Both the position numbers and the translations under genes were made by a program. From contig NZ_JAHKPV010000021.1 of assembly GCF_018860765.1 (NCBI RefSeq), forward strand, positions 62,001 through 126,000: a stretch of 64,000 nt of DNA, in the 5' to 3' direction. This document shows positions 55,966 to 64,000 of this stretch, in pieces. The notes under the pieces are model-generated. The model searched no databases. It saw only the letters and a list, made by a program, of their open reading frames with translations, and was not told where the DNA came from. This stretch comes from Marinobacter salexigens. GTDB lineage: Bacteria; Pseudomonadota; Gammaproteobacteria; Pseudomonadales; Oleiphilaceae. Position 1 is the first letter of the stretch. Each line of letters begins with the position of its first letter.

Positions 55966-57492
55966 TCAGTCTTCGTCGTTGTGGAGGTCAATAATGCCGT
56001 TATCGCCAGAGACGGATTCAACGCCTCCAGAACGTTTTAAGTCATTTCGAGCTTCATCGAGGCGATTGAGGTATGCCGCGTCAATATCTCCGGTTACGTA
56101 CTCGCCGGTAAATACCGAACATTCCCAGCCATCGATATTGTCATTCACGTCACTTACACACGTCACCAGATCTTCAAGATCCTGATACAGCAGCCAATCA
56201 GTACCTATAAGCTCGCCAATTTCGTCAACAGTCCGGTCGTGCGCAATTAGTTCAGTGGCTGATGGCATATCGATACCGTAAACGTTGGGGTAACGAACCG
56301 GGGGCGCTGCCGATGCAAAGTACACGTTTCTAGCGCCCGCATCTCTGGCCATCTGAACAATTTCTTTGCAGGTGGTGCCTCTAACAATGGAGTCATCCAC
56401 CAACATTACGTTTTTACCTTTGAACTCCAGATCAATAGGGTTCAGCTTCTGGCGCACAGACTTTTTGCGCATGGTTTGGCCGGGCATGATAAACGTGCGG
56501 CCGATATAGCGATTCTTAATAAAGCCTTCGCGGAACTTCACCCCCAAACGGTAAGCCATCTGCATGGCTGATGTACGACTGGTGTCAGGAATTGGCATAA
56601 CCACATCAATATCGTGATTTGGGCGCTCCCTTAGCACTTTATCCGCCAGAGTTTCACCCATGCGCAGTCGTGCTTTGTATACCGAAACACCATCGATTAT
56701 GGAGTCAGGACGCGCAAAATAGACATGCTCGAAAATACATGGGTAGAGCTTAGGCTGCTGAGCACATTGCTGGGTATAGAGTGTGCCATCAGTCTCAATG
56801 TAGACCGCCTCACCTGGAGCGATGTCCCTTACCAGAGTGTATCCGGCAGCACTAAGGGCAACACTCTCAGATGCGATCATATATTCCTTTCGACCGCTTT
56901 CAGAGGTTCTCTCCCCATAACACGCGGGGCGTATGCCGTTAGGATCACGGAAACCTACAATGCCGTAACCCGTTATCATGGCAATAGCCGCGTAGGCTCC
57001 ACGACAACGTTGATGCACGGCGCGCACAGCAGAGAATATTTCCTCTTTTGTCGGGTCAAGCTTGCCCAGTTTTTGTAGCTCGTGGGCAAAAACGTTCAAC
57101 AGTACTTCCGAGTCAGAATTAGTATTGATATGGCGCAGGTCAGTTCGAAACAGGTCCTGGCTCAACTCGTCGGCGTTGGTAAGGTTGCCGTTATGGGCCA
57201 GAGTAATTCCGTAAGGACTGTTTACATAAAAAGGCTGAGATTCTGCAGAACTGGCACTACCTGCAGTGGGATAGCGTACGTGGCCGATACCAACATTGCC
57301 TACCAACCGGTGCATGTGGCGGGTATGGAATACGTCCCGTACTAATCCATTATCTTTGCGCAGGTAGAAGCGTTCATCCTGAAACGTAACTATGCCCGCC
57401 GCATCCTGGCCCCGGTGTTGAAGTACAGTCAGCGCATCATAGAGCGACTGATTGACGTTGGAAGTACTGACGATGCCGACAATGCCACACAT
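55966..57492 (-). CDS. purF: Amidophosphoribosyltransferase
   Basis: A 508-residue enzyme for the first committed step of purine synthesis, transferring the glutamine amide to PRPP. Cys2 (MCGIVGI) is the glutaminase nucleophile after loss of Met1; the PRPP motif is [13 protein letters not shown] near residue 368. Length matches E. coli PurF. It lies downstream of cvpA on the same strand, the classic cvpA-purF pair. Confidence 0.96.
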   Translation of the reverse strand: MCGIVGIVSTSNVNQSLYDALTVLQHRGQDAAGIVTFQDERFYLRKDNGLVRDVFHTRHMHRLVGNVGIGHVRYPTAGSASSAESQPFYVNSPYGITLAHNGNLTNADELSQDLFRTDLRHINTNSDSEVLLNVFAHELQKLGKLDPTKEEIFSAVRAVHQRCRGAYAAIAMITGYGIVGFRDPNGIRPACYGERTSESGRKEYMIASESVALSAAGYTLVRDIAPGEAVYIETDGTLYTQQCAQQPKLYPCIFEHVYFARPDSIIDGVSVYKARLRMGETLADKVLRERPNHDIDVVMPIPDTSRTSAMQMAYRLGVKFREGFIKNRYIGRTFIMPGQTMRKKSVRQKLNPIDLEFKGKNVMLVDDSIVRGTTCKEIVQMARDAGARNVYFASAAPPVRYPNVYGIDMPSATELIAHDRTVDEIGELIGTDWLLYQDLEDLVTCVSDVNDNIDGWECSVFTGEYVTGDIDAAYLNRLDEARNDLKRSGGVESVSGDNGIIDLHNDED

Positions 57493-57526
57493 GGATAGAG
57501 TAATCTCCGGGTGTTAATTCTGAATG

Positions 57527-58063
57527 TTAGCGGGATGCAGACGTGGGTTCCACGGCCGTTTGGGGTTCCGGTTCGAGAAAACGGGCAAATTCGTCACCGA
57601 ATGTTCGCCGGGACCAATCTTCAACTACCGCCAGACGGTCAATCATGACGGACGTCCTCCACCAGGTATCCTGAGCCAGAGGGGTGTAACGGACAAATGC
57701 TATCGCGACAATGACCACAACAAGCCCGCGCAACAGTCCAAAGCCCATACCCAAAACCCGGTCAGTGGCCGATAGCCCTGTAGCACGTACAAGATGACCG
57801 ATCATATTGTTGATAATAGCGCCAACAATGAGGGTTCCGAAAAAGAGAATGGCGAAGGCTGCGATCAGTCGCACTAACGGCGTTTCTACCGTGCTCTCAA
57901 GCAATGCTTGCATTTGAGGGTGAAAAGTACGGGCAAGTATGAAGGCGCCCACCCAGGTCACCAGAGACAAGGCCTCTTTAACAAAGCCTCGTTTCAGACT
58001 GATGAGAGTGGAAACTGTAATGAGGGCGATGAGGACCCAGTCAATCCAGATCAGCGCTTCCAT
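57527..58063 (-). CDS. cvpA: CvpA family membrane protein
   Basis: A 178-residue protein with four hydrophobic segments and the family opening WIDWVLIALITVSTLISLKRGF. CvpA is needed for colicin V production and for envelope stress resistance in enterobacteria; its exact role is unknown. It is 34 bases upstream of purF and cotranscribed with it. Confidence 0.92.
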   Translation of the reverse strand: MEALIWIDWVLIALITVSTLISLKRGFVKEALSLVTWVGAFILARTFHPQMQALLESTVETPLVRLIAAFAILFFGTLIVGAIINNMIGHLVRATGLSATDRVLGMGFGLLRGLVVVIVAIAFVRYTPLAQDTWWRTSVMIDRLAVVEDWSRRTFGDEFARFLEPEPQTAVEPTSASR

Positions 58064-58154
58064 GAAAGTCCCGGTGAATAAAAGGAAGCGCGAATTCTAT
58101 CAGGAAACCCCGGTTCGCCAAACCGCCTGAATGATATAAAGCAGAACAAAAACG

Positions 58155-58871
58155 TTATTTATCGCCGGAGGTGACCAAACTATTGAGGCTGAACGCCTCA
58201 TCCAGAGCGCGCTTAGCGGCTTCTGCTTTCGACTTTTCGGCGAAAGGCCCACTGAAAACCCGTGTAAGCGTCACATCACCTCGAACAACTTCTTGAAGAT
58301 GAGAGCTATACCCCTTATCACGAATCTTGTCACGAAGCCGTCGGGCATTGTCGCCATTACCAAAGCTACCTAACTGCACCACCCACGCGCCCTCCAACGA
58401 CCGCGTAAATTCCGCTCGATCCTGCTCGGCTACGACTTCGGGCTCGTTCGGCTCCGGCGCGGGTGGTTGGATATCCTTCGCGACCGACACCGGGGTTTCT
58501 TGCGGGATACTTTCAGCGGGTGCCGGTTGTTCCTCCGCATTTTCGGCTTTGTTGCTCCTGCCCGCCACGGACTCGGTAACTGGCGCATCGCCTTCTAGAA
58601 TCCTGAAACCCTGATCGTCTTTCTCCTTAGATGGCGAAGCGTTCTGCTGATACGTAGGCGGGGTTACCAGATCAGACTCCGGCGCTTCCACTTCCGGGAA
58701 AGGAGGCTCCTCGGGAATGTTGATTGAGGTAGAGGTGCGCTCTGAGTGAGGCTCATCGAAGACCATAGGAACAAAGATAACAGCCAGCGAAATAAGAACC
58801 AGCGCTCCAATGATTCTTTGCTTCAGTCCATCCACGTGTCTTGGCTCCTCACTCGTTTTTTCGTAAAACAT
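58155..58871 (-). CDS. SPOR-domain protein, DedD-like
   Basis: A 238-residue bitopic protein: short cytoplasmic N-terminus, one TM helix (~19-36; IIGALVLISLAVIFVPMVF), a Pro/Glu-rich periplasmic linker (~40-160) and a C-terminal SPOR domain (AWVVQLGSFGNGDNARRLRDKIRDKGY) that binds denuded septal glycan. The architecture and the position between folC and cvpA match DedD. The ATG at 58871 is preferred over the upstream in-frame start at 58922, since MFYEK-type starts directly before the TM helix are usual. Confidence 0.88.
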   Translation of the reverse strand: MFYEKTSEEPRHVDGLKQRIIGALVLISLAVIFVPMVFDEPHSERTSTSINIPEEPPFPEVEAPESDLVTPPTYQQNASPSKEKDDQGFRILEGDAPVTESVAGRSNKAENAEEQPAPAESIPQETPVSVAKDIQPPAPEPNEPEVVAEQDRAEFTRSLEGAWVVQLGSFGNGDNARRLRDKIRDKGYSSHLQEVVRGDVTLTRVFSGPFAEKSKAEAAKRALDEAFSLNSLVTSGDK

Positions 58872-58925
58872 ACTAACTGCCTGCTTGCCATAACTCAAAG
58901 CTCTGCAACTTGCTATGGACAAAGT

Positions 58926-60248
58926 TTAAGGCGGGGCAACTTCGCTTATAACAAGCAACGAGCGCGTCTCGGCAACGGTAAAAAAAGAGCCAAAAACAAT
59001 AATTATGTCGTTCGAAGCCGCTTGGCCCAGTGCTGCAGTAATCGCAGCTGTCACAGAACCGTGCATGAACACCTCTTTCAATGGACAGGAATCTAGCTTT
59101 TCGGCCAAGGCTTCCGAACTTAGCCCACGGGGTACATCAAGCCCTGCAAGATGCCAGCAATCTACAATCGGTGCCATCGTGCGAGCCACGCCTACCACGT
59201 CTTTATCGGCGAGCGCCGCATACACTGCGTGAACCTTTCGGGTCCCGCACTTAAGAACCTGCAACTGCGCTGAAAGCCAACGGGCGGCATGGGGGTTATG
59301 CCCTACATCAACATACAAGTCAGGTTCGTGCCGAAGGTGTTCGAAACGCCCCGGAACATTAACATTGGTCAGAGCTGTTTCGATTACAGATATTGGCGTG
59401 TCGGGCGCAAGGATTCGCATAGCCATAACTGCCGCTGCCACACTTTGAACCGGCAAAGGCCCTCTGGGCATTCTAATAGTCTGTCCCTGAGTATGCAGGG
59501 TGACAGATAACCCACCTGCGTCAGGGGTCGTTTCCTCGATAGTGTAGTCTTTGCCGACTCTTTGAAGCACCACCTTCTGGGCGGTTGCCTGCTGAATAAC
59601 GGAACGAGGCGGGTCCATGTCGGCAACAATTGCCGGTATACCTGGACGAAGGATGCCAGCTTTTTCGAAGCCGATAACCTCACGGTTATCCCCGAGAAAA
59701 GCCACATGATCGATATCCACGGAAGTGATAATCGCAAGATCCGCATCAATCACGTTTACGGCATCAAGTCGCCCGCCAAGGCCCACTTCAAGAATCCAGT
59801 CATGAACACCTGCTTCAGCAAGAACAACAAACGCTGCCAAGGTGCCAAACTCAAAGTAGGTCAATGTTACGGAACCACGGGCAGATTCAACCTTTTCAAA
59901 CGCAGAGATGAGAGTCGCATCGTCAACATCCTTGCCACCAATACGGATGCGTTCGTTGTAATTCTGGAGGTGCGGTGACGTGTAGGCGCCGGTGCTTCGC
60001 CCTGATGCATGCAAAAGCGATTCAAGCGTAGCTACTGTACTGCCTTTTCCGTTGGTTCCAGCAACGGTAATCACTCGCGCATTAGGCTTACGCCTGAACA
60101 GCTTGCGTAGTACCAGAAGCACTCGATCAAGCCCGAGGTCAATTTCGGTAGGGTGAATCGATTCTAGCCAGAACAGCCACTCGTCAAGATTAGCGCCAGC
60201 CCCCGGTGCTTTCGGGGACTGTGATTTCGGATTACTCGGCTGGGACAT
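58926..60248 (-). CDS. folC: Bifunctional folylpolyglutamate/dihydrofolate synthase
   Basis: A 440-residue Mur-ligase-family enzyme adding glutamate to dihydropteroate and folates. Signatures: [18 protein letters not shown] near residue 63 (P-loop), [15 protein letters not shown] near 90, [14 protein letters not shown] near 149 and [14 protein letters not shown] near 310. Its start overlaps the accD 3' end by 17 bases, so translation is coupled, as in E. coli and Pseudomonas. Confidence 0.95.
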   Translation of the reverse strand: MSQPSNPKSQSPKAPGAGANLDEWLFWLESIHPTEIDLGLDRVLLVLRKLFRRKPNARVITVAGTNGKGSTVATLESLLHASGRSTGAYTSPHLQNYNERIRIGGKDVDDATLISAFEKVESARGSVTLTYFEFGTLAAFVVLAEAGVHDWILEVGLGGRLDAVNVIDADLAIITSVDIDHVAFLGDNREVIGFEKAGILRPGIPAIVADMDPPRSVIQQATAQKVVLQRVGKDYTIEETTPDAGGLSVTLHTQGQTIRMPRGPLPVQSVAAAVMAMRILAPDTPISVIETALTNVNVPGRFEHLRHEPDLYVDVGHNPHAARWLSAQLQVLKCGTRKVHAVYAALADKDVVGVARTMAPIVDCWHLAGLDVPRGLSSEALAEKLDSCPLKEVFMHGSVTAAITAALGQAASNDIIIVFGSFFTVAETRSLLVISEVAPP

Positions 60249-61158
60249 CAGCGTCGGGCTTTTCCGTTATCTCAAATTCAATGGGCTCGTCTGTTCCCGG
60301 CCGATCTTGCCCAGTGAACTTCGCCAATACGTGAGCAATGCGGTCACGCATTTGGTGGCGATGCAAAATCATGTCGATAGCCCCGTGCTCCAGCAGGAAC
60401 TCGCTGCGCTGAAAGCCCTCAGGTAATTTTTCACGCACCGTTTGCTCGATCACCCTCGGGCCCGCAAAGCCAATCAATGCGTTGGGCTCCGCAATATTGA
60501 GATCACCCAGCATTGCCAAACTTGCGGACACGCCACCAAACACCGGGTCTGTCATTACCGAGATATACGGCAAGCCTTCTTGCTTCATGCGCTCCAGCAC
60601 GGCTGCGGTTTTGGACATCTGCATCAACGAGAGGATGGCTTCCTGCATCCGAGCGCCACCACTAGCAGAAAAACAGACCAGTGGTATACGTTCTTCAAGC
60701 GCAACATTGGCGGCCTGCACAAACTTCTCACCTACAACCTGCCCCATGGAGCCGCCCATAAAGCCAAACTCAAATGAGCAAGCAACTAACGGAACGCCCA
60801 GAGTTTTACCTTTCATAGCAACCAGCGCATCTTTCTCACCAGTGGCCTTCTGGGCTTGCACCAAGCGATCCTTATAACGCTTGGAGTCCTTGAATTTGAG
60901 CCTATCCCAGGGTTCGAGATTTTCTCCAATTTCTTCCCGGCCATCCTCATCAAGGAAAATATCTAGGCGGCGGCGGGCAGCCACTCTCAGGTGATGATTG
61001 CACTTGGGGCAAACATCCAGATTTTTCTCCAGCTCCGGCTTGTAGAGAAAGGCTCCACATTTGGGACATTTTTTCCAAAGCCCTTCAGGCACACCTGTTC
61101 TGCGATTGGATTCCGAGCGAATTTTGCCCGGCATTATCTTGTCCAGCCAGTTACTCAT
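60232..61158 (-). CDS. accD: Acetyl-CoA carboxylase carboxyltransferase beta subunit
   Basis: A 308-residue subunit that, with AccA, transfers the carboxyl group to acetyl-CoA. The N-terminal C4 zinc finger is visible as KCPKCG (Cys ~32-35) and VCPKCNHH (~51-54). The carboxyltransferase domain has [19 protein letters not shown] near residue 160 and [16 protein letters not shown] near 205. Coupled to folC downstream. Confidence 0.96.
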   Translation of the reverse strand: MSNWLDKIMPGKIRSESNRRTGVPEGLWKKCPKCGAFLYKPELEKNLDVCPKCNHHLRVAARRRLDIFLDEDGREEIGENLEPWDRLKFKDSKRYKDRLVQAQKATGEKDALVAMKGKTLGVPLVACSFEFGFMGGSMGQVVGEKFVQAANVALEERIPLVCFSASGGARMQEAILSLMQMSKTAAVLERMKQEGLPYISVMTDPVFGGVSASLAMLGDLNIAEPNALIGFAGPRVIEQTVREKLPEGFQRSEFLLEHGAIDMILHRHQMRDRIAHVLAKFTGQDRPGTDEPIEFEITEKPDADVPAE

Positions 61159-61210
61159 GGTTTCATCCTGTCCTTTGATTCCGGTCTGCCCTCACCCTTC
61201 ACCTTTCGGC

Positions 61211-62023
61211 TCAGGAAGCCAGACTATCCAGCGCTTCACGCATAGGGTTGAGCAGATCCGTCAGCGCCCTTTTAAGCGCTACGATATCGGTCTGATTTCC
61301 GGCTATTGTATCCACCAGAACACTGCCAACAATTACACCATCGGATACCCGCCCTACGGCTGCCGCTGTTTCTGCATCGCGAATACCAAAACCAACGCCA
61401 ACGGGCAGAGCTGTCAATTTGTGGATATGGGCTACCTTGGCAGCTACTTCATCCACATTTATTTTGGCAGCACCGGTTACGCCATTAAATGAAACATAGT
61501 ACACATATCCGGAAGAGTGATCGGCAATTGCCCGAATTCTTTCATCGGTTGTGGTTGGCGCCAGCAAGAAAATCGGATCCAAACCCCGTTGCGCAAATAA
61601 CGGCGCAATTTGCTCAGCCTCTTCCGGTGGTAAATCCACCGTGAGAATGCCGTCAACACCCGCCTTTACTGCCGCATCTGCAAACGCTTCATAACCCATG
61701 GCTTCGATAGGGTTAAGGTAGCCCATCAATACCACCGGAGTGGTGTTATTGGTTTTTCTGAACTCGCTCACCATCGCCAGAACACCGCGTAAAGACGTGC
61801 CATGCTTGAGTGCACGCTCACAGGCCAGCTGAATCACCGGTCCATCGGCCATCGGGTCCGAGAACGGCACACCCAGCTCAATGATATCAACACCGGCATC
61901 CACCATGGCATGCATCAGTCCCACAGTCTCGTCGGGATGTGGGTCACCGGCGGTAATAAAGGGAATAAGTGCCTTGCGGCCCTGTCCTTTGAGGGTCTGG
62001 AGAACCCCTTCGATTCGGCTCAT
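61211..62023 (-). CDS. trpA: Tryptophan synthase alpha subunit
   Basis: A 270-residue TIM barrel that cleaves indole-3-glycerol phosphate. The catalytic Glu and Asp are in [19 protein letters not shown] near residues 49-60; [10 protein letters not shown] near 175 and [14 protein letters not shown] near 212 bind the phosphate. It lies 31 bases after trpB. Confidence 0.96.
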   Translation of the reverse strand: MSRIEGVLQTLKGQGRKALIPFITAGDPHPDETVGLMHAMVDAGVDIIELGVPFSDPMADGPVIQLACERALKHGTSLRGVLAMVSEFRKTNNTTPVVLMGYLNPIEAMGYEAFADAAVKAGVDGILTVDLPPEEAEQIAPLFAQRGLDPIFLLAPTTTDERIRAIADHSSGYVYYVSFNGVTGAAKINVDEVAAKVAHIHKLTALPVGVGFGIRDAETAAAVGRVSDGVIVGSVLVDTIAGNQTDIVALKRALTDLLNPMREALDSLAS

Positions 62024-62054
62024 GCCTGCTCCTGTCGGTTAATCAGACCATTAT

Positions 62055-63275
62055 TTACAGTTCGATACCATCCAGCTGCGCAATGGTATGGATATCTTTG
62101 TCGCCGCGACCGGATATATTAATTACGACCATCTGGTCTTTATCCATCGTAGCCGCAAGCTTTACAGCGTAAGCAACCGCATGAGCCGTTTCCAGCGCAG
62201 GCATGATGCCTTCAACTAGAGTCAACATGCGGAACGCTTGCAGGGCTTCGTCATCGGTGACCGACACATAGTTGGCCCGGCCAATATCCTTCAACCAGCT
62301 ATGTTCCGGCCCTACCCCCGGATAATCCAAACCAGCACTGACGGAATGCGTGCCCGCGATTTGGCCATTCTCATCTTCCATAAGATAAGTACGATTGCCA
62401 TGAAGGACGCCTGGTCGCCCGGCACACAAAGGCGCCGCATGCTGCCCGGTTTCAATGCCAAGCCCACCGGCTTCTACACCATAGAGTTGCACAGACTCGT
62501 CGGTAAGGAACGGGTAAAACATTCCGATCGCATTAGAGCCGCCACCCACACAAGCAACCAACGCGTCCGGCAGCTTTCCGGCTTTTTCCAGAGACTGGTT
62601 ACGGGTTTCACGCCCGATAACCGACTGGAAATCGCGAACCAGCAAGGGGTAAGGGTGCGGTCCTGCGACGGTACCAATAATGTAGAAGGTATCGTCAACA
62701 TTGGTCACCCAGTCACGCATAGCGTCGTTCATTGCATCTTTGAGTGTGCGGCTACCGCTCTCGACAGCGTGAACTTTTGCACCAAGCAGCTTCATGCGGT
62801 ACACGTTCAACGATTGTCTTTGAACGTCCTCAGCGCCCATAAAAACGTGACATTCCAGACCTAAACGAGCGCAAACTGTCGCTGTCGCAACGCCATGCTG
62901 CCCAGCACCTGTTTCCGCAATGATCCGCTTTTTGCCTAAAAAGCTGGCAAGCAAAGCTTGACCAATGGTGTTGTTTACCTTGTGCGCACCTGTGTGGTTT
63001 AAATCTTCCCGCTTCAACCAAATCTGCGCGCCGCCGGTTTCGCGGGTCAGTCGCTCGGCAAAGTACAAGGGGCTTGGTCGGCCAACATAATCTGCGAGGT
63101 CTTTGTCAAACGTTGCTTGAAATTCGGGATCCTTCTTGAGCCGCAAATATTCCCGCTCAAGGGTCATTAGGGAATCCATTAGCGTTTCGGAAACGAATCG
63201 TCCGCCAAAAGCACCAAAATGCCCTTGCGCATCCGGCAGTGCCGTCAACATTTCTTCAGTCAGTTTTACAGACAC
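62055..63275 (-). CDS. trpB: Tryptophan synthase beta subunit
   Basis: A 406-residue PLP enzyme that joins indole to serine. The PLP lysine is in [10 protein letters not shown] near residue 97; the indole tunnel glutamate segment [12 protein letters not shown] near 119 and the phosphate loop GGGSNAIG near 242 are present. The start is a GTG at 63275 with AGAGAGG six bases upstream; that initiation region is tandemly duplicated (see the 63272 repeat). Confidence 0.95.
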   Translation of the reverse strand: MSVKLTEEMLTALPDAQGHFGAFGGRFVSETLMDSLMTLEREYLRLKKDPEFQATFDKDLADYVGRPSPLYFAERLTRETGGAQIWLKREDLNHTGAHKVNNTIGQALLASFLGKKRIIAETGAGQHGVATATVCARLGLECHVFMGAEDVQRQSLNVYRMKLLGAKVHAVESGSRTLKDAMNDAMRDWVTNVDDTFYIIGTVAGPHPYPLLVRDFQSVIGRETRNQSLEKAGKLPDALVACVGGGSNAIGMFYPFLTDESVQLYGVEAGGLGIETGQHAAPLCAGRPGVLHGNRTYLMEDENGQIAGTHSVSAGLDYPGVGPEHSWLKDIGRANYVSVTDDEALQAFRMLTLVEGIMPALETAHAVAYAVKLAATMDKDQMVVINISGRGDKDIHTIAQLDGIEL

Positions 63276-63315
63276 GATGAACCTCTCTGTTAGACACGGT
63301 GAGCCTCTCTGTTAG
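63272..63315. repeat. 22-bp tandem duplication over the trpB ribosome-binding site
   Basis: Units 63272-63293 and 63294-63315 match at 20 of 22 positions. Each, on the minus strand, carries AACAGAGAGG followed by a GTG TCT at the same spacing; only the downstream GTG opens the trpB frame. Confidence 0.9.
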
Positions 63316-63333
63316 CCACAATGCGTTCTTGTA

Positions 63334-63951
63334 TCAAACTCGGTGAGCTTCTTTAATAAATTCAGACATTTTCTCGATGTCTTTGATACCTTTGCTCTTT
63401 TCAACACCACCACTGACATCAACAGCCCAAGGCCTTACCTTCTTTACGGCGTCGAATACGTTATCAGATGACAACCCACCGGCCAATATGAGGGGCAAGG
63501 TGCGCTCAGGCGGAATCAAATCCCAATTGAACGACTGCCCGGTACCGCCAAATCGCACTGGATCCCAAGCATCAACCAACAGCCCGGAGGCAAGATAATA
63601 GTCACTGAACGCTTTTTCGATTTGGCCGGCCTGTTGAACTCTCACTGCTTTGATCCAGCGCCGTTCGAACTGCGCGCAAAAACCTGCTGACTCGTCGCCG
63701 TGGAACTGCAGCAAATCCAATGGTATGCGCTTCAGAACATCTCTAACTTGCGCTTCCGGAGGATTAACAAACAGGCCAACGAGGGACACAAACGCAGGAA
63801 TATGTCGTGCAAGCACCTCGGCTTGCTCTATAGTCACGGCGCGGGGGCTGGGCTCATAAAACACTAAGCCTATCGCATCCGCTCCGCTCGCAACCGCCGC
63901 TTTGATATCCGAAACACGGGTCAAACCACAAATTTTGACTCGTGTTTTCAT
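63334..63951 (-). CDS. trpF: Phosphoribosylanthranilate isomerase
   Basis: A 205-residue TIM barrel isomerase in tryptophan synthesis. The catalytic Cys is in [12 protein letters not shown] (Cys8) and the Asp in [15 protein letters not shown] near 127; the phosphate-binding [11 protein letters not shown] near 153 and [14 protein letters not shown] near 178 are clear. It is followed by trpB after a 58-base gap containing the tandem duplication. As in Pseudomonas, trpF is separate from trpC. Confidence 0.95.
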   Translation of the reverse strand: MKTRVKICGLTRVSDIKAAVASGADAIGLVFYEPSPRAVTIEQAEVLARHIPAFVSLVGLFVNPPEAQVRDVLKRIPLDLLQFHGDESAGFCAQFERRWIKAVRVQQAGQIEKAFSDYYLASGLLVDAWDPVRFGGTGQSFNWDLIPPERTLPLILAGGLSSDNVFDAVKKVRPWAVDVSGGVEKSKGIKDIEKMSEFIKEAHRV

Positions 63952-63999
63952 GATGCGTCTACCGGCTTCTGTTTCGGGTGAATGTGAGTTGGGCGAACC
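63948..63999 (-). CDS. Possible C-terminal end of the gene upstream of trpF (truA expected)
   Basis: A minus-strand frame open to the window edge ends [15 protein letters not shown] with a TGA that overlaps the trpF ATG (ATGA). In this group truA precedes trpF, so this may be its last 16 codons. Too little is visible to confirm identity. Confidence 0.35.
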   Translation of the reverse strand, partial: VRPTHIHPKQKPVDAS

Positions 64000-64000
64000 G

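Overview
The window reads as a chromosomal segment of a marine gammaproteobacterium close to Marinobacter. This is inferred from protein flavour and from gene orders that match the Pseudomonas/Marinobacter group: mltD-yejABEF-fabI, fimL-dnaQ-rnhA-methyltransferase-gloB, cysI-DUF934, tRNA-Ser beside a Bax-inhibitor gene and tusDCBE, ftsK-lolA-rarA-serS-cobA, and trpF-trpB-trpA-accD-folC-SPOR-cvpA-purF-metZ. No database search was possible, so the genus is an inference. Most of the segment is housekeeping DNA, densely packed and often translationally coupled.

Layout. 1-5.2 kb: a coupled operon of SDR (cut by the window edge), FAD oxidoreductase, DUF1365, cyclopropane-synthase-like methyltransferase, DUF2878 and an unknown exported protein, probably for lipid modification under stress. 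5.2-7.2 kb: exonuclease III, a PhaD-like regulator and a phasin. 7.5-10.1 kb: YeeE/YedE sulfur-transport pair, a BLH-type phosphatase/sulfurtransferase and ferrochelatase. 10.2-12.3 kb: an AT-rich acyltransferase/SGNH gene and a small CxxC protein. 12.5-15.1 kb: tRNA-Ser(UGA), yccA and tusDCBE. 15.1-16.8 kb: DUF445 membrane operon.

16.86-21.28 kb: the most unusual region. Five compact minus-strand modules each have a short leader and are separated by imperfect palindromes bounded by RYYYAAC and GTTRRRY-like cores, often with the stop codon of the gene inside the core. These behave as integron attC sites. The cassettes carry a small exported protein, an ABM-like protein, a YefM-YoeB system, a HigB/HigA-like system and a PIN-domain (DUF4935-like) protein. 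At the right end, on the opposite strand, lies the first ~23 codons of an integron integrase with a perfect LexA box 23 bases upstream. The coding sequence is cut at an attC core. The region is best read as a decayed chromosomal integron whose integrase was disrupted by its own recombination chemistry.

21.4-31 kb: nfuA, metH, DUF2970, a 34-residue membrane peptide on the other strand, cysI-DUF934, a broken acuI/yhdH-type reductase, sohB and an SCP2-domain protein. 31-44.3 kb: fimL, dnaQ, rnhA, methyltransferase, gloB, mltD, the Yej/Npp peptide importer and fabI. 44.3-50 kb: PilZ and DUF1631 genes, DAHP synthase, stand-alone SUMT and serS. 50-64 kb, all minus strand: rarA, lolA, ftsK, metZ, purF, cvpA, SPOR protein, folC, accD, trpA, trpB and trpF. 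A 22-bp tandem duplication covers the trpB ribosome-binding region.
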